Source of the DNA: Leifsonia sp. 1010
GTDB lineage: Bacteria; Actinomycetota; Actinomycetes; Actinomycetales; Microbacteriaceae
DNA: 64,000 nucleotides
NCBI RefSeq assembly: GCF_031455295.1
Contig: NZ_JAVDSL010000005.1
Coordinates: 104,084 to 168,083, forward strand
Direction of reading: 5' to 3'
Under the pieces are notes generated by a model that had not been told where the DNA came from, ran no database searches, and was given only the letters and a program-made list of their open reading frames with translations. Below are positions 36,525 to 44,486 of the stretch, one piece after another (position 1 is the first letter of the stretch; each line of letters begins with the position of its first letter). The translations under genes and the position numbers were made by a program.

Positions 36525-36743
36525 CCTCGCGAACGGAGGCGTTCCCGGGTGCGGCCGAACGCCGCGTCCTCCGTTCGTGGCGACACGCCGGGGCTGGCAC
36601 GCGCATCTCCTCCGTTCGCGCTCGGGGGCGTGAGGGTCGAGGCGGTGAGAAAAAGGGAGGCGGATGCGGCAGTGGCCACCCAGAAAGGCGCAAAAACGGA
36701 GGGTGACTCGGCGCGACACGGCGGCATGTCCTCCGTCCGCGTA
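36525..36743. repeat. Cluster of inverted CTCCGTT/AACGGAG motifs, family D copy 2
   Basis: Contains CGCGAACGGAGGCGTTC near 36527, then TCCTCCGTTCG (36569), TCCTCCGTTCGCG (36609), AAAAAGGGAGG (36651), AAAACGGAGG (36693) and TCCTCCGTCCGCG (36729). It matches the type of cluster at 31225-31439 and also lies between convergent genes. Confidence 0.6.
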
Positions 36744-36786
36744 GCGCCGCTGGGCCTCATCCCGTCGACGCCGCACCGGCTTCCGT
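36744..36786 (+). repeat. 43-bp direct repeat, copy 2
   Basis: Second copy of 36479-36521. Here its minus strand encodes the last nine residues and the stop of the TetR gene. Confidence 0.85.
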
Positions 36787-37422
36787 GATGAGCGCGCGCA
36801 CCGTCGCGAGCACCCACGTCGAGTAGCGCTCGAAGCTCCATCCGCTCTCGCCGACGAGCTGCTGGTGGCCTTCGGGCGACATGACGAACGAGAGGGCGTC
36901 GGCGAGCTCGCGGCGCCCGGCCGGAGGGAGGGCCGCGATGGAGGCGATCCCGCGCTCTCCCAGGAGACCCACCATCGCCAGGTAGTCGGCATGGCGGCGC
37001 CCGAGCAGTTCCGTGTACGCGGCGCGAACCGCCTCATCGTCGCGCGACGCGGCGGTGAACGTCGCCCAGAGGCCCGCCGTCCGCGCGTTGGCGGCGGCGA
37101 TGAAGGGAACGAGCCGGTCGAGCATCTCCTGCGGATCGTCGAGGGCGGCGATCGCCGCGATCTCGGGCCGCTCGGTGAGCGACGCCTCCCCCGCCTCCCC
37201 GCCGAAGCTCAGCTCGAAAGCGGCGAGCAGCAGCGCCCGCTTCGGCCCGTGCACCTTGACGCTCTCGACCGAGACGCCGGCGGCCGTCGCGATGTCCGCG
37301 AGCGAGGCGCTCGCATAGCCGCGTGCAGAGAACACCTCGGCGGCGGCCTCCAGGATGCGGCGCCGCGTCTGCTGCGCATGCTCCTGCCGGAGGGTCGAAC
37401 GGTACGGGCGCGTGCCGGCCAC
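36757..37422 (-). CDS. TetR-family transcriptional regulator
   Basis: A 221-residue regulator with HTH 'ILEAAAEVFSARGYASASLA' then 'DIATAAGVSVESVKVHGPKR', and a helical ligand domain. It begins with GTG and is divergent from the glycosyltransferase gene; a 72-bp gap between them carries an inverted repeat (37435-37441 and 37474-37480). It probably represses the glycosyltransferase and itself. The final nine residues ('TEAGAASTG') and stop lie in the 43-bp direct repeat, so the 3' end may be derived by recombination. Confidence 0.9.
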   Translation of the reverse strand: MAGTRPYRSTLRQEHAQQTRRRILEAAAEVFSARGYASASLADIATAAGVSVESVKVHGPKRALLLAAFELSFGGEAGEASLTERPEIAAIAALDDPQEMLDRLVPFIAAANARTAGLWATFTAASRDDEAVRAAYTELLGRRHADYLAMVGLLGERGIASIAALPPAGRRELADALSFVMSPEGHQQLVGESGWSFERYSTWVLATVRALITEAGAASTG

Positions 37423-37434
37423 TATTGACTACCT

Positions 37435-37480
37435 TTCGGGTGTAGTGAATACTGTTGACGTTTATTCGACTCTACCCGAA
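37435..37480. promoter_or_regulatory. TetR operator candidate in divergent promoter
   Basis: TTCGGGT (37435-37441) and ACCCGAA (37474-37480) are inverted and flank an AT-rich core with a TTGACG -35-like box (37454). This is the expected layout for a repressor acting on both the tetR and glycosyltransferase promoters. Confidence 0.5.
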
Positions 37481-37494
37481 ACGAGGACCGCACC

Positions 37495-38838
37495 ATGAAC
37501 GCCCGCCCGCTCGACATCCTTCTCTGCAGCACGCCCGTGCACGGACACGTCACGCCCCTTCTCGCCGTCAGCCGCGCCCTGGTCGACCGCGGCCACCGCG
37601 TCCACTTCCTCACCGGCGAGCGGTACCTCGAGCGCGCGGCCGCGACCGGCGCGTCGGTGCTCCGGCTGCCGGCCGAGGCCGACTACGACGACACCGACAT
37701 CGACGCCGCCTTCCCCGGCCGCGTCGGGCTCACTGGCCCGGCCGGGATCCGGTGGGACATGACCGAGATTTTCCTGCGCCCGGCGCGAACGCAATTGGCG
37801 GCGATGGATGCGGTCATCCGCGAGCTGGACATCGACGTCGTGCTCGCGGAGAGCCTCTTCCTCGGAGCGGCCCTCCTCGCCGCGCGCCCGCCCGCGGACC
37901 GGCCGGCCCTGCTCAACCTCGGCATCGTGCCGCTCGGGGTGAAGAGCCGCGACACCGCTCCGTTCGGGCTCGGTGTCCCGCCGCGACCGGGAGCCCTCGG
38001 CCGTGTCCGCAACGCCGCGCTGACGGCGATCGCCGAGAAGATCGTGTTCGCCCCGGTCCAGCGGGCCGCGCAGCGCATCGGGCAGGAGGCGGGGACCGGC
38101 CTGGACGGGTTCGTGCTCGACTGGCCGTCGCACGCGGACGGCGTCGTGCAGTTCACCGTCCCCGAGTTCGAGTACCCGCGCGCAGACGTGCGCGTGCCCA
38201 TCCACTTCGTCGGACCCGTCTCCCGCACGCAACCCTCCGACACACCCCTGCCGGCGTGGTGGGGCGATCTGGACGACGGCCGCCCGGTCGTCCACGTCAC
38301 CCAGGGGACGGTGGCCAACCGCGACCTGAACGACCTCATCCTGCCCACCATCCACGCGCTCGCGGACCAGGACGTGTGGGTGGTGGCGAGCACCGGCGGA
38401 CGCCCCGTGGCCGAGCTGGGCGCCGGCCTGCCGCGCAACGCCCGTGTCGCGTCCTACCTGCCCTACGACCGACTGCTCCCGCGGACGGCGGTGTACGTCA
38501 CGAATGGCGGATACGGCGGCATCCACTACGCCATGGAGAACGGCGTCCCCGTGGTCGTCGCCGGCACCACGGAGGACAAGACCGAGGTCTCCGCGCGAGT
38601 GGCGTGGTCGGGTGTCGGGGTGAAGCTGCCGACCAACCGCCCGGAAGCCGCGGCCATCGCCCGGGCGGTGCGGACCGTGCTCGACGACCCCGGCTACGCG
38701 GAGCGCAGCGCGGCGATCGGCCGGGCCATCCGCGCATCCTCGGGGCTGGACGGCCTGGAGCGCGCGGTGGTCGACACCGTTCGCGAAGCGGCTGCTACGC
38801 GGCCCCGTCGAACATCGACGTCACCGAACCGTCGGTAA
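37495..38838 (+). CDS. Glycosyltransferase, UGT/MGT type (GT1 family)
   Basis: A 447-residue GT-B fold glycosyltransferase. The N-terminal acceptor half starts 'DILLCSTPVHGHVTPLLAVS' (conserved HGH loop), and the C-terminal half carries the donor-binding region 'RPVVHVTQGTVANRDLNDLI' and 'VTNGGYGGIHYAMENGVPVV' (the usual HGG replaced by NGG) with 'AGTTEDKTEVSARV'. GT1 enzymes of this type glycosylate natural products, and some inactivate macrolides. The acceptor here is unknown. It is divergent from a TetR gene. Its last 44 bp overlap the 3' end of prs on the other strand. Confidence 0.88.
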   Translation: MNARPLDILLCSTPVHGHVTPLLAVSRALVDRGHRVHFLTGERYLERAAATGASVLRLPAEADYDDTDIDAAFPGRVGLTGPAGIRWDMTEIFLRPARTQLAAMDAVIRELDIDVVLAESLFLGAALLAARPPADRPALLNLGIVPLGVKSRDTAPFGLGVPPRPGALGRVRNAALTAIAEKIVFAPVQRAAQRIGQEAGTGLDGFVLDWPSHADGVVQFTVPEFEYPRADVRVPIHFVGPVSRTQPSDTPLPAWWGDLDDGRPVVHVTQGTVANRDLNDLILPTIHALADQDVWVVASTGGRPVAELGAGLPRNARVASYLPYDRLLPRTAVYVTNGGYGGIHYAMENGVPVVVAGTTEDKTEVSARVAWSGVGVKLPTNRPEAAAIARAVRTVLDDPGYAERSAAIGRAIRASSGLDGLERAVVDTVREAAATRPRRTSTSPNRR

Positions 38839-39772
38839 AGACCTCGCGGATCGCGTTGGCCAGCAGCGGCGCGATCGGCAGGACCGTGAGGCCCTCCCAG
38901 CGCTTGTGCTCCGGCAGCGGGAGGGTGTCGGTCACGACGACCGAGTCGATCGCGTCGCTCTGCAGCAGCTCGACCGCCGGGTCGCTGAACACGGCGTGCG
39001 TCGCGGCGACGACGACGCCGGTCGCGCCGGCATCCTTCAGCGCCTCGGCGGCCTTCACGATGGTGCGGCCGGTGTCGATCAGGTCGTCGACGAGCAGGCA
39101 GACGCGGCCGTTGACGTCGCCGACGATCTCGTGCACGGAGACCTGGTTCGGGACCAGCGGGTCGCGGCGCTTGTGGATGATCGCGAGCGGTGCGCCGAGC
39201 TTGTCGCTCCAGATGTCGGCGACACGGACGCGGCCCATGTCGGGCGACACGACGGTCAGCGTCGAGGGGTCGAGCTCGCGGCGCATGTGCTCGAGCAGCA
39301 CCGGCATGGCGAACAGGTGGTCGACCGGGCCGTCGAAGAAGCCCTGGATCTGCGCGGCGTGCAGGTCGACGGACATGATGCGGTCAGCGCCTGCCGCCTT
39401 GAACAGGTCGGCGACGAGCCGCGCGGAGATCGGCTCGCGTCCGCGGCCCTTCTTGTCCTGACGGGCGTAGGGGTAGAAGGGGGCGACGACGGTGATGCGC
39501 TTCGCCGATGCGCGCTTCAGCGCATCCACCATGATGAGCTGCTCCATGAGCCACTCGTTGATCGGCGAGGTGTGCGACTGGATGACGAACGCATCCGACC
39601 CGCGGACGCTCTCGTCGAAGCGCGCGTAGATCTCGCCGTTGGCGAAGGTGCGCGCGTCGGTCGGGATGAGCTCGCTGCCGAGGCATTCGGCGATCTCCTG
39701 GGCGAGCTGAGGATGCGCGCGACCGGAGATGAGGACGAGTCTTTTCTGGCCGGTCGCGGTGATCCCTGACAC
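38795..39772 (-). CDS. prs: Ribose-phosphate pyrophosphokinase (PRPP synthetase)
   Basis: A 325-residue PRPP synthetase making phosphoribosyl pyrophosphate from ribose 5-phosphate and ATP. Features are 'RFDESVRGSDAFVIQSH', the ATP region 'YPYARQDKKGRGREPISARL', Mg/PRPP site 'DRIMSVDLHAAQIQGFFDGP', and the PRPP loop 'CLLVDDLIDTGRTIVKAAE'. The start is GTG, exactly adjacent to the glmU stop (no gap). The glmU-prs pair is conserved in bacteria and links cell wall and nucleotide precursors. Confidence 0.97.
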   Translation of the reverse strand: MSGITATGQKRLVLISGRAHPQLAQEIAECLGSELIPTDARTFANGEIYARFDESVRGSDAFVIQSHTSPINEWLMEQLIMVDALKRASAKRITVVAPFYPYARQDKKGRGREPISARLVADLFKAAGADRIMSVDLHAAQIQGFFDGPVDHLFAMPVLLEHMRRELDPSTLTVVSPDMGRVRVADIWSDKLGAPLAIIHKRRDPLVPNQVSVHEIVGDVNGRVCLLVDDLIDTGRTIVKAAEALKDAGATGVVVAATHAVFSDPAVELLQSDAIDSVVVTDTLPLPEHKRWEGLTVLPIAPLLANAIREVFTDGSVTSMFDGAA

Positions 39773-41215
39773 TTACGCTCCGCTCTCTTCCGACGCGTCG
39801 CTTTCGCGAGCCGCTCTGTCGGCGTCCGTGCCCGGCCGCTTCTCCGCGACCCAGCCTTCGATATTGCGTTGAGGAGCGACGGTGATGGCGAGGGCTCCGG
39901 CGGGGACGTCCTTGCGGACGACCGTGCCCGCCCCCGTGTACGCTCCGTCACCCATCCTAACCGGCGCGACGAGCACGGTGTTCGTGCTGATGCGGACATG
40001 GGAGCCGATGACCGTGCGGTGCTTGTTCACCCCGTCGTAGTTGGCGGTGATGACGCCGGCGCCGAGGTTGCCCTTCTCCCCCACCTCGGCGTCGCCGACG
40101 TAGTTGAAGTGCGCGAGCTTGGTGCCCTCGCCGATGACCGCGTTCTTGGTCTCGGTGAAGGTGCCGATCTTGCCGCGAGCGCCCAGCACGGTGCCGGGAC
40201 GGAGGTACGCGAACGGGCCGACGGTCGCGCCGGCGCCGATCACGGCGAGCGTCGCGTCCGTGCGGGTGACGGTCGCGCCCTCGCCGACCTCGGTGTCGGT
40301 CAGCGTCGTGTCCGGTCCGACGGTCGCACCGGTCTCGATGACGGTGGCGCCGCGGAGCTGCGTGCCCGGGAGGACGGTGACGTCGGGGGCGAGCTTCGCC
40401 TTGACGTCGATCCACGTCGTCGCCGGGTCCTGCACGGTCACGCCGGCCAGCTGCCAGGTGCGGACGATCAGCGCGTTGAGCTTCGCCGCGGCATCGCTCA
40501 GCTGCGCGCGGTCGTTGATGCCCTCGACCAGCCACGACTCGGCGACGGGGAGCGCATCCACGTCGAAGCCGGCCTCGCGGAGCAGCCCGATCACGTCGGT
40601 CAGGTACTTCTCGCCCTGCGCGTTGTCGGTGGAGACGAGCGCCAGCTTGTCGCGGAGAGCGGCGAGCCCGAACAGGTAGATGCCGGCGTTGATCTCGCCT
40701 ATCGCCCGCTCCTCCTCGCTCGCGTCCTTGTGCTCCACGATGCGGTCGAGGTGGCCCTGGGGAGTGCGCACGATGCGGCCGTATCCGGTGGCGTCGGCCG
40801 GGAACGACGAGAGGATGGTCGCAGCCGCCTCGCCCGCACGGTGCCGCTCGATGAGTTCGCGGAGGGTGCCCGCGTCGAGCAGCGGGACGTCGCCGTTCAC
40901 GACCAGCACATCCCCGGAGAAGTCGGCGGGGAGCGCCTCGACCGCCAGCTCGACCGCACGGCCGGTGCCGGGCACCTCGTCCTGGTCGACGATGACGGCC
41001 TCGGGCAGGTCGGCCTCGATCACCTCGGCGAGGCGGTCGCGCTCGTGACGCACGACGGCGACGACGTGCGCGGCGTCCAGCTCGCGCGCCGTGGCGAGCA
41101 CGTGGGACACGATCGGGATGCCGCCCAGCGGGTGCAGCAGCTTCGGGGTGGCGGACTTCATCCGCGTGCCCTGCCCCGCCGCGAGAACGACGATGGCGAG
41201 ATTCTGGTCGGTCAA
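39773..41215 (-). CDS. glmU: Bifunctional GlmU: N-acetylglucosamine-1-phosphate uridyltransferase / GlcN-1-P acetyltransferase
   Basis: A 480-residue bifunctional enzyme making UDP-GlcNAc for peptidoglycan. The N-terminal pyrophosphorylase site is 'VVLAAGQGTRMKSATPKLLH', with 'VVNGDVPLLDAGTLREL' downstream. The C-terminal left-handed beta-helix (hexapeptide repeats, about 250-450) contains 'HFNYVGDAEVGEKGNLGAGV' and 'ANYDGVNKHRTVIG', the acetyltransferase site. The start is TTG with GGAGG 7 nt upstream. It lies 30 bp after the tRNA-Gln gene on the same strand. Confidence 0.97.
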   Translation of the reverse strand: MTDQNLAIVVLAAGQGTRMKSATPKLLHPLGGIPIVSHVLATARELDAAHVVAVVRHERDRLAEVIEADLPEAVIVDQDEVPGTGRAVELAVEALPADFSGDVLVVNGDVPLLDAGTLRELIERHRAGEAAATILSSFPADATGYGRIVRTPQGHLDRIVEHKDASEEERAIGEINAGIYLFGLAALRDKLALVSTDNAQGEKYLTDVIGLLREAGFDVDALPVAESWLVEGINDRAQLSDAAAKLNALIVRTWQLAGVTVQDPATTWIDVKAKLAPDVTVLPGTQLRGATVIETGATVGPDTTLTDTEVGEGATVTRTDATLAVIGAGATVGPFAYLRPGTVLGARGKIGTFTETKNAVIGEGTKLAHFNYVGDAEVGEKGNLGAGVITANYDGVNKHRTVIGSHVRISTNTVLVAPVRMGDGAYTGAGTVVRKDVPAGALAITVAPQRNIEGWVAEKRPGTDADRAARESDASEESGA

Positions 41216-41245
41216 TGTCCCTCCAGGGGGTCGGGCGGTCGGTCG

Positions 41246-41317
41246 CTCCGCCTCCAGGACTCGAACCTGGACCTCACAGCTCCAAAGGCTGTCGTGCTGC
41301 CATTACACCAAGGCGGA
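41246..41317 (-). tRNA. tRNA-Gln (anticodon UUG)
   Basis: A 72-nt cloverleaf on the minus strand. Acceptor TCCGCCT pairs with AGGCGGA, anticodon stem ACAGC/GCTGT encloses loop CTTTGGA with UUG at 34-36, and the T arm is TCCAG-GTTCGAG-CTGGA-like. The discriminator is G; CCA is not encoded. It lies just upstream of glmU. Confidence 0.95.
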
Positions 41318-41372
41318 ACGCGCGTTTCGCGCAGATGACAGTCTGCCAGACGTGTCCCGACCGAACCCCCAA

Positions 41373-41378
41373 TAGCAT
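41373..41378 (+). promoter_or_regulatory. Putative -10 box (TAGCAT), leaderless marR
   Basis: TAGCAT ends 6 nt before the ATG at 41385. Confidence 0.5.
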
Positions 41379-41384
41379 GGGGGG

Positions 41385-41888
41385 ATGGCCGACGCACGCG
41401 ACGAGGTGGACCGCATCGTGGACGCCTGGCTGCGGGAGCGCCCGGACCTCGACTTCGCGCCGTTGCAGGTGCTCTCGCGCGTCGACCGGCTCTCCCGCCA
41501 CCTCGACCGCGCCCGTCGCGGGGCCTTCGAGCGCTCCGACCTCGACTCGTGGGAGTTCGACGTGCTGGCCGCCCTCCGTCGCGCGGGCGCGCCGTACCAG
41601 CTGAGTCCCAAGTCGCTGCTGCAGCAGACCCTCGTCTCGTCCGGCACCATGACGAACCGCATCGACCGCCTGGTCGCGCGGGGCCTCGTCGAGCGCCGGA
41701 CCGACCCGAACGACGGCCGCGGCATCCTCGTCCAGATGACCGCGCAGGGCCTCACCCGGGTGGATGCGGCCATCACCCGCCTGGTGGATGCGGAGGCCGA
41801 CCTCCTCGACGGTCTCTCGGCCGCCGACGCCGAGCGCCTCGCCGGGCTGCTGCGCAAGCTCAGCCTCGGGTTCGACACCGAAGGGTGA
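41385..41888 (+). CDS. MarR-family transcriptional regulator
   Basis: A 167-residue winged-helix protein with the longer form seen in the HosA/SlyA-like group. 'FERSDLDSWEFDVLAALRRA' precedes the HTH 'LSPKSLLQQTLVSSGTMTNR', then the wing 'IDRLVARGLVERRTDPNDGR'. A TAGCAT box 6 nt before the ATG suggests a leaderless transcript. The TagF-like/GT4 gene follows after 84 bp. A link between them is possible but unsupported by overlap. Confidence 0.88.
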   Translation: MADARDEVDRIVDAWLRERPDLDFAPLQVLSRVDRLSRHLDRARRGAFERSDLDSWEFDVLAALRRAGAPYQLSPKSLLQQTLVSSGTMTNRIDRLVARGLVERRTDPNDGRGILVQMTAQGLTRVDAAITRLVDAEADLLDGLSAADAERLAGLLRKLSLGFDTEG

Positions 41889-41972
41889 CGCCGCACGCGA
41901 GTGCCGCGCTCACGGCCGCCGCATGATCCGCTCCCAGGATGCTGTTATCCCGCTCTCATAAACTCGTGCGCG

Positions 41973-44471
41973 ATGAGACTCTCCCGACTGAAGCGACTCC
42001 CCTCTCGGGTCAAGCGCGCCGCGCGCTATGAGATCCACGCGCACTGGCGCCGTCAGCCGATCGTGCAGGGTTCCGTCTTCTACGAGTCGTTCTCGGGCAA
42101 CGGGATGCTCGACAACCCCGAGGCGATCTTCCGCGAGCTGCTCGCGAGCCCCGACCTCGGCCAGCTCACCCACATCTGGGCGCTGTCGGATCTGACGCAG
42201 TACCGCGCCGCCGTCGAGGAGTTCGCCGGAAACGACCGCGTCAGTTTCGTCCGCTACGGCTCCGCCGCCTACTACCGCGCGCTCGCCACGAGTCAGTACC
42301 TCGTGAACAACGCGACCTTCCCGCCGGACTTCTCGAAGCGTCCCGGCCAGGTCTACCTCAATACGTGGCACGGCACGCCGCTGAAGCGGATGGGTTACGA
42401 CATCGAGGACGGCGCGCTGGCGACCGCGAACATCATCCGGAACTTCGTGCAGGCCGACTACCTGCTCTCGGCGAACCCGTTCATGTCGGAGCAGATGTAC
42501 GAGACCGGCTACAAGCTGACCGGAATCTACAGCGGCACCCTCGTCGAGGAGGGGTACCCGCGCATCGACCGGCAGTTCCTCGACGACGCAGGGCGCGAGA
42601 CGGTGCGGCAGCGGCTCATCGCCGCCGGCATCCCGATCGGCGACCGGAAGATCGTCCTCTATGCGCCGACGTGGAAGGGGCAGACCTTCGGCCGTCCGGA
42701 GGACGACCTGGACGCGCTGCTCGCCCACATCGCTCAGATCGAGGAGCGCATCGACACCAGCCGGTACGCCGTCCTGCTGAAGACGCACCAGACCGTGCAC
42801 GCGCTGGCCGCGCACCGGCCGGAGCTCAAGCGGATGCTCGTGCCCAACGAGATCCCGACAAACCTCGTGCTCGGCGCCACCGACATCCTCATCTCCGACT
42901 ACTCGAGCATCTTCTTCGACTTCCTGCAGACCGGCCGGCCGATCGTGTTCTTCACGCCGGACCTCGCCGACTACGCGGGCACCCGCGGGCTCTACTTCGA
43001 GCCGGAGGAGTGGCCGGGCCCTGTGCTGCTGTCGGCCCGCGAGGTCGGCGACGAGCTGCACGCCATCGCCGAGGCCGGCGACACCGTCCCGGCCGAGTCG
43101 CGCGAGCGCTACCTCGACATGCAGCGGCGGTTCACCCCCTACGAGGACGGCCAGGCGTCGCGCCGGGTCGTCGACATCGTGTTCCGCGGTGTGCGCGACG
43201 GGTACCGCCTGCGCACCGACCTCGCGGACGACGGGCGGCAGAAGATCCTGCTGTACCTCGGCGGGATGCGGCCGAACGGCATCACGACGTCCGCGCTGAA
43301 CCTGCTCAACAACCTCGACCACGACCGCTACGACGTCTCCGCGTTCTTCGCCCAGAGCCGGTCGCCGGTCGTCATCGGGAAGCAGCGGCAGATCCATCCA
43401 TCGGTGCGGCAGTTCCCGCGCGTCGGCGGGATGAACGGCACCAAGCTGCTGCATGTCGCCCGGCACCTCGACTTCCGGCGCGGGCGTATCGCCCAGCACG
43501 CCGACATCCCGGCCCAGAACCGGCTGTGGGATGACGAGTGGTACCGCTGCTTCGGCGAGAGCCGGTTCGACTACGTCGTCGACTTCTCCGGGTACGGGCC
43601 GTTCTGGGCGACGCTCCTGCTGCACTCCCCCGACGCCCAGCGCGCGATCTGGCTGCACAACGACCTGGCGTCGGACGCGCACCGCGAGGTCAACGGCGAG
43701 AAGCGGATGCTGCACAGCCTCACGCAGATCTTCACCCTGTACGGCCAGTACGACCACCTCGTGTCCGTGTCGCCGACGCTGTCCGAGATCAACCGCACGT
43801 CGCTCGCCGAGTACGCGGCGCCTGAGAAGTTCGTGTCGGCGCTGAACACGGTCGACGCAGAGCACATCCTCGAGAACGCCGGCGCCGACCTGCACGAGCT
43901 GACCTTCGACGAGGAGACCGGGAGCATCCCGGACTGGGCCGAGCTGTTGCTCGCCGACGACGACGTCACCACGTTCGTCAACGTCGGCCGTCTGTCGCCC
44001 GAGAAGAACCAGGCGAGGCTGATCCGCGCGTTCTCCGCGGTGCATGCGGACAACCCGCGGACACGGCTCGTCATCGTCGGGTCCGGCCCGCTGGCCGGCG
44101 AGCTCGAAGGTCTTGTCGCCGAGCTGGGTCTCGAGGGCTCGGTGTTCCTGACCGGGATGCAGCGCAACCCGCACGCGATCATGGCGAAGGCCGACTGCTT
44201 CGTGCTGTCCAGCGACTACGAGGGTCAGCCGATGGTGCTGTTGGAGGCGCTGGTGCTGCAGCTGCCGATCGTGACGGTCGAGTTCGCCTCGGCGAAGAAC
44301 GCCCTCCCCGCGGGCAGCGGCATGATCGTGCCGCAGACGGTCGACGGTGTGGCGGACGGGATGCGCGCCTTCCTCCGCGGAGACGTGCCCGACAGCCACT
44401 TCGACTACCACGCGTACAACCGCAAGGCCGTCGGCGAGTTCTACCGGGCGATCGGCGCGCCGGGCGCCTGA
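41973..44471 (+). CDS. Bifunctional CDP-glycerol glycerophosphotransferase (TagF-like) / GT4 glycosyltransferase
   Basis: An 832-residue fusion. The N-terminal half (about 30-410) is TagF-like, with 'LNTWHGTPLKRMGYDI' (129-144), 'LYAPTWKG' (229-236) and 'ISDYSSIFFDF' (307-317), as in teichoic-acid glycerol/ribitol phosphotransferases. The C-terminal half (about 425-832) is a GT-B family 4 glycosyltransferase with 'VGRLSPEKNQARLIRAF' (671-687) and 'SSDYEGQPMVLLEAL' (746-760). It likely adds polyol-phosphate and sugar to a wall glycopolymer. No other wall-polymer genes are adjacent. ATG 41973 starts the conserved basic, amphipathic N-terminus 'RLSRLKRLPSRVKRAARYEI'. Confidence 0.87.
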   Translation: MRLSRLKRLPSRVKRAARYEIHAHWRRQPIVQGSVFYESFSGNGMLDNPEAIFRELLASPDLGQLTHIWALSDLTQYRAAVEEFAGNDRVSFVRYGSAAYYRALATSQYLVNNATFPPDFSKRPGQVYLNTWHGTPLKRMGYDIEDGALATANIIRNFVQADYLLSANPFMSEQMYETGYKLTGIYSGTLVEEGYPRIDRQFLDDAGRETVRQRLIAAGIPIGDRKIVLYAPTWKGQTFGRPEDDLDALLAHIAQIEERIDTSRYAVLLKTHQTVHALAAHRPELKRMLVPNEIPTNLVLGATDILISDYSSIFFDFLQTGRPIVFFTPDLADYAGTRGLYFEPEEWPGPVLLSAREVGDELHAIAEAGDTVPAESRERYLDMQRRFTPYEDGQASRRVVDIVFRGVRDGYRLRTDLADDGRQKILLYLGGMRPNGITTSALNLLNNLDHDRYDVSAFFAQSRSPVVIGKQRQIHPSVRQFPRVGGMNGTKLLHVARHLDFRRGRIAQHADIPAQNRLWDDEWYRCFGESRFDYVVDFSGYGPFWATLLLHSPDAQRAIWLHNDLASDAHREVNGEKRMLHSLTQIFTLYGQYDHLVSVSPTLSEINRTSLAEYAAPEKFVSALNTVDAEHILENAGADLHELTFDEETGSIPDWAELLLADDDVTTFVNVGRLSPEKNQARLIRAFSAVHADNPRTRLVIVGSGPLAGELEGLVAELGLEGSVFLTGMQRNPHAIMAKADCFVLSSDYEGQPMVLLEALVLQLPIVTVEFASAKNALPAGSGMIVPQTVDGVADGMRAFLRGDVPDSHFDYHAYNRKAVGEFYRAIGAPGA

Positions 44472-44486
44472 CCGCCCGGCGGCGGT

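Noticed and set aside
36549..36788. A 79-codon plus-strand frame ending in the 43-bp repeat
   Set aside because: It spans the family D motif cluster and shares its end with the small secreted gene only because of the direct repeat. There is no ribosome binding site or domain.
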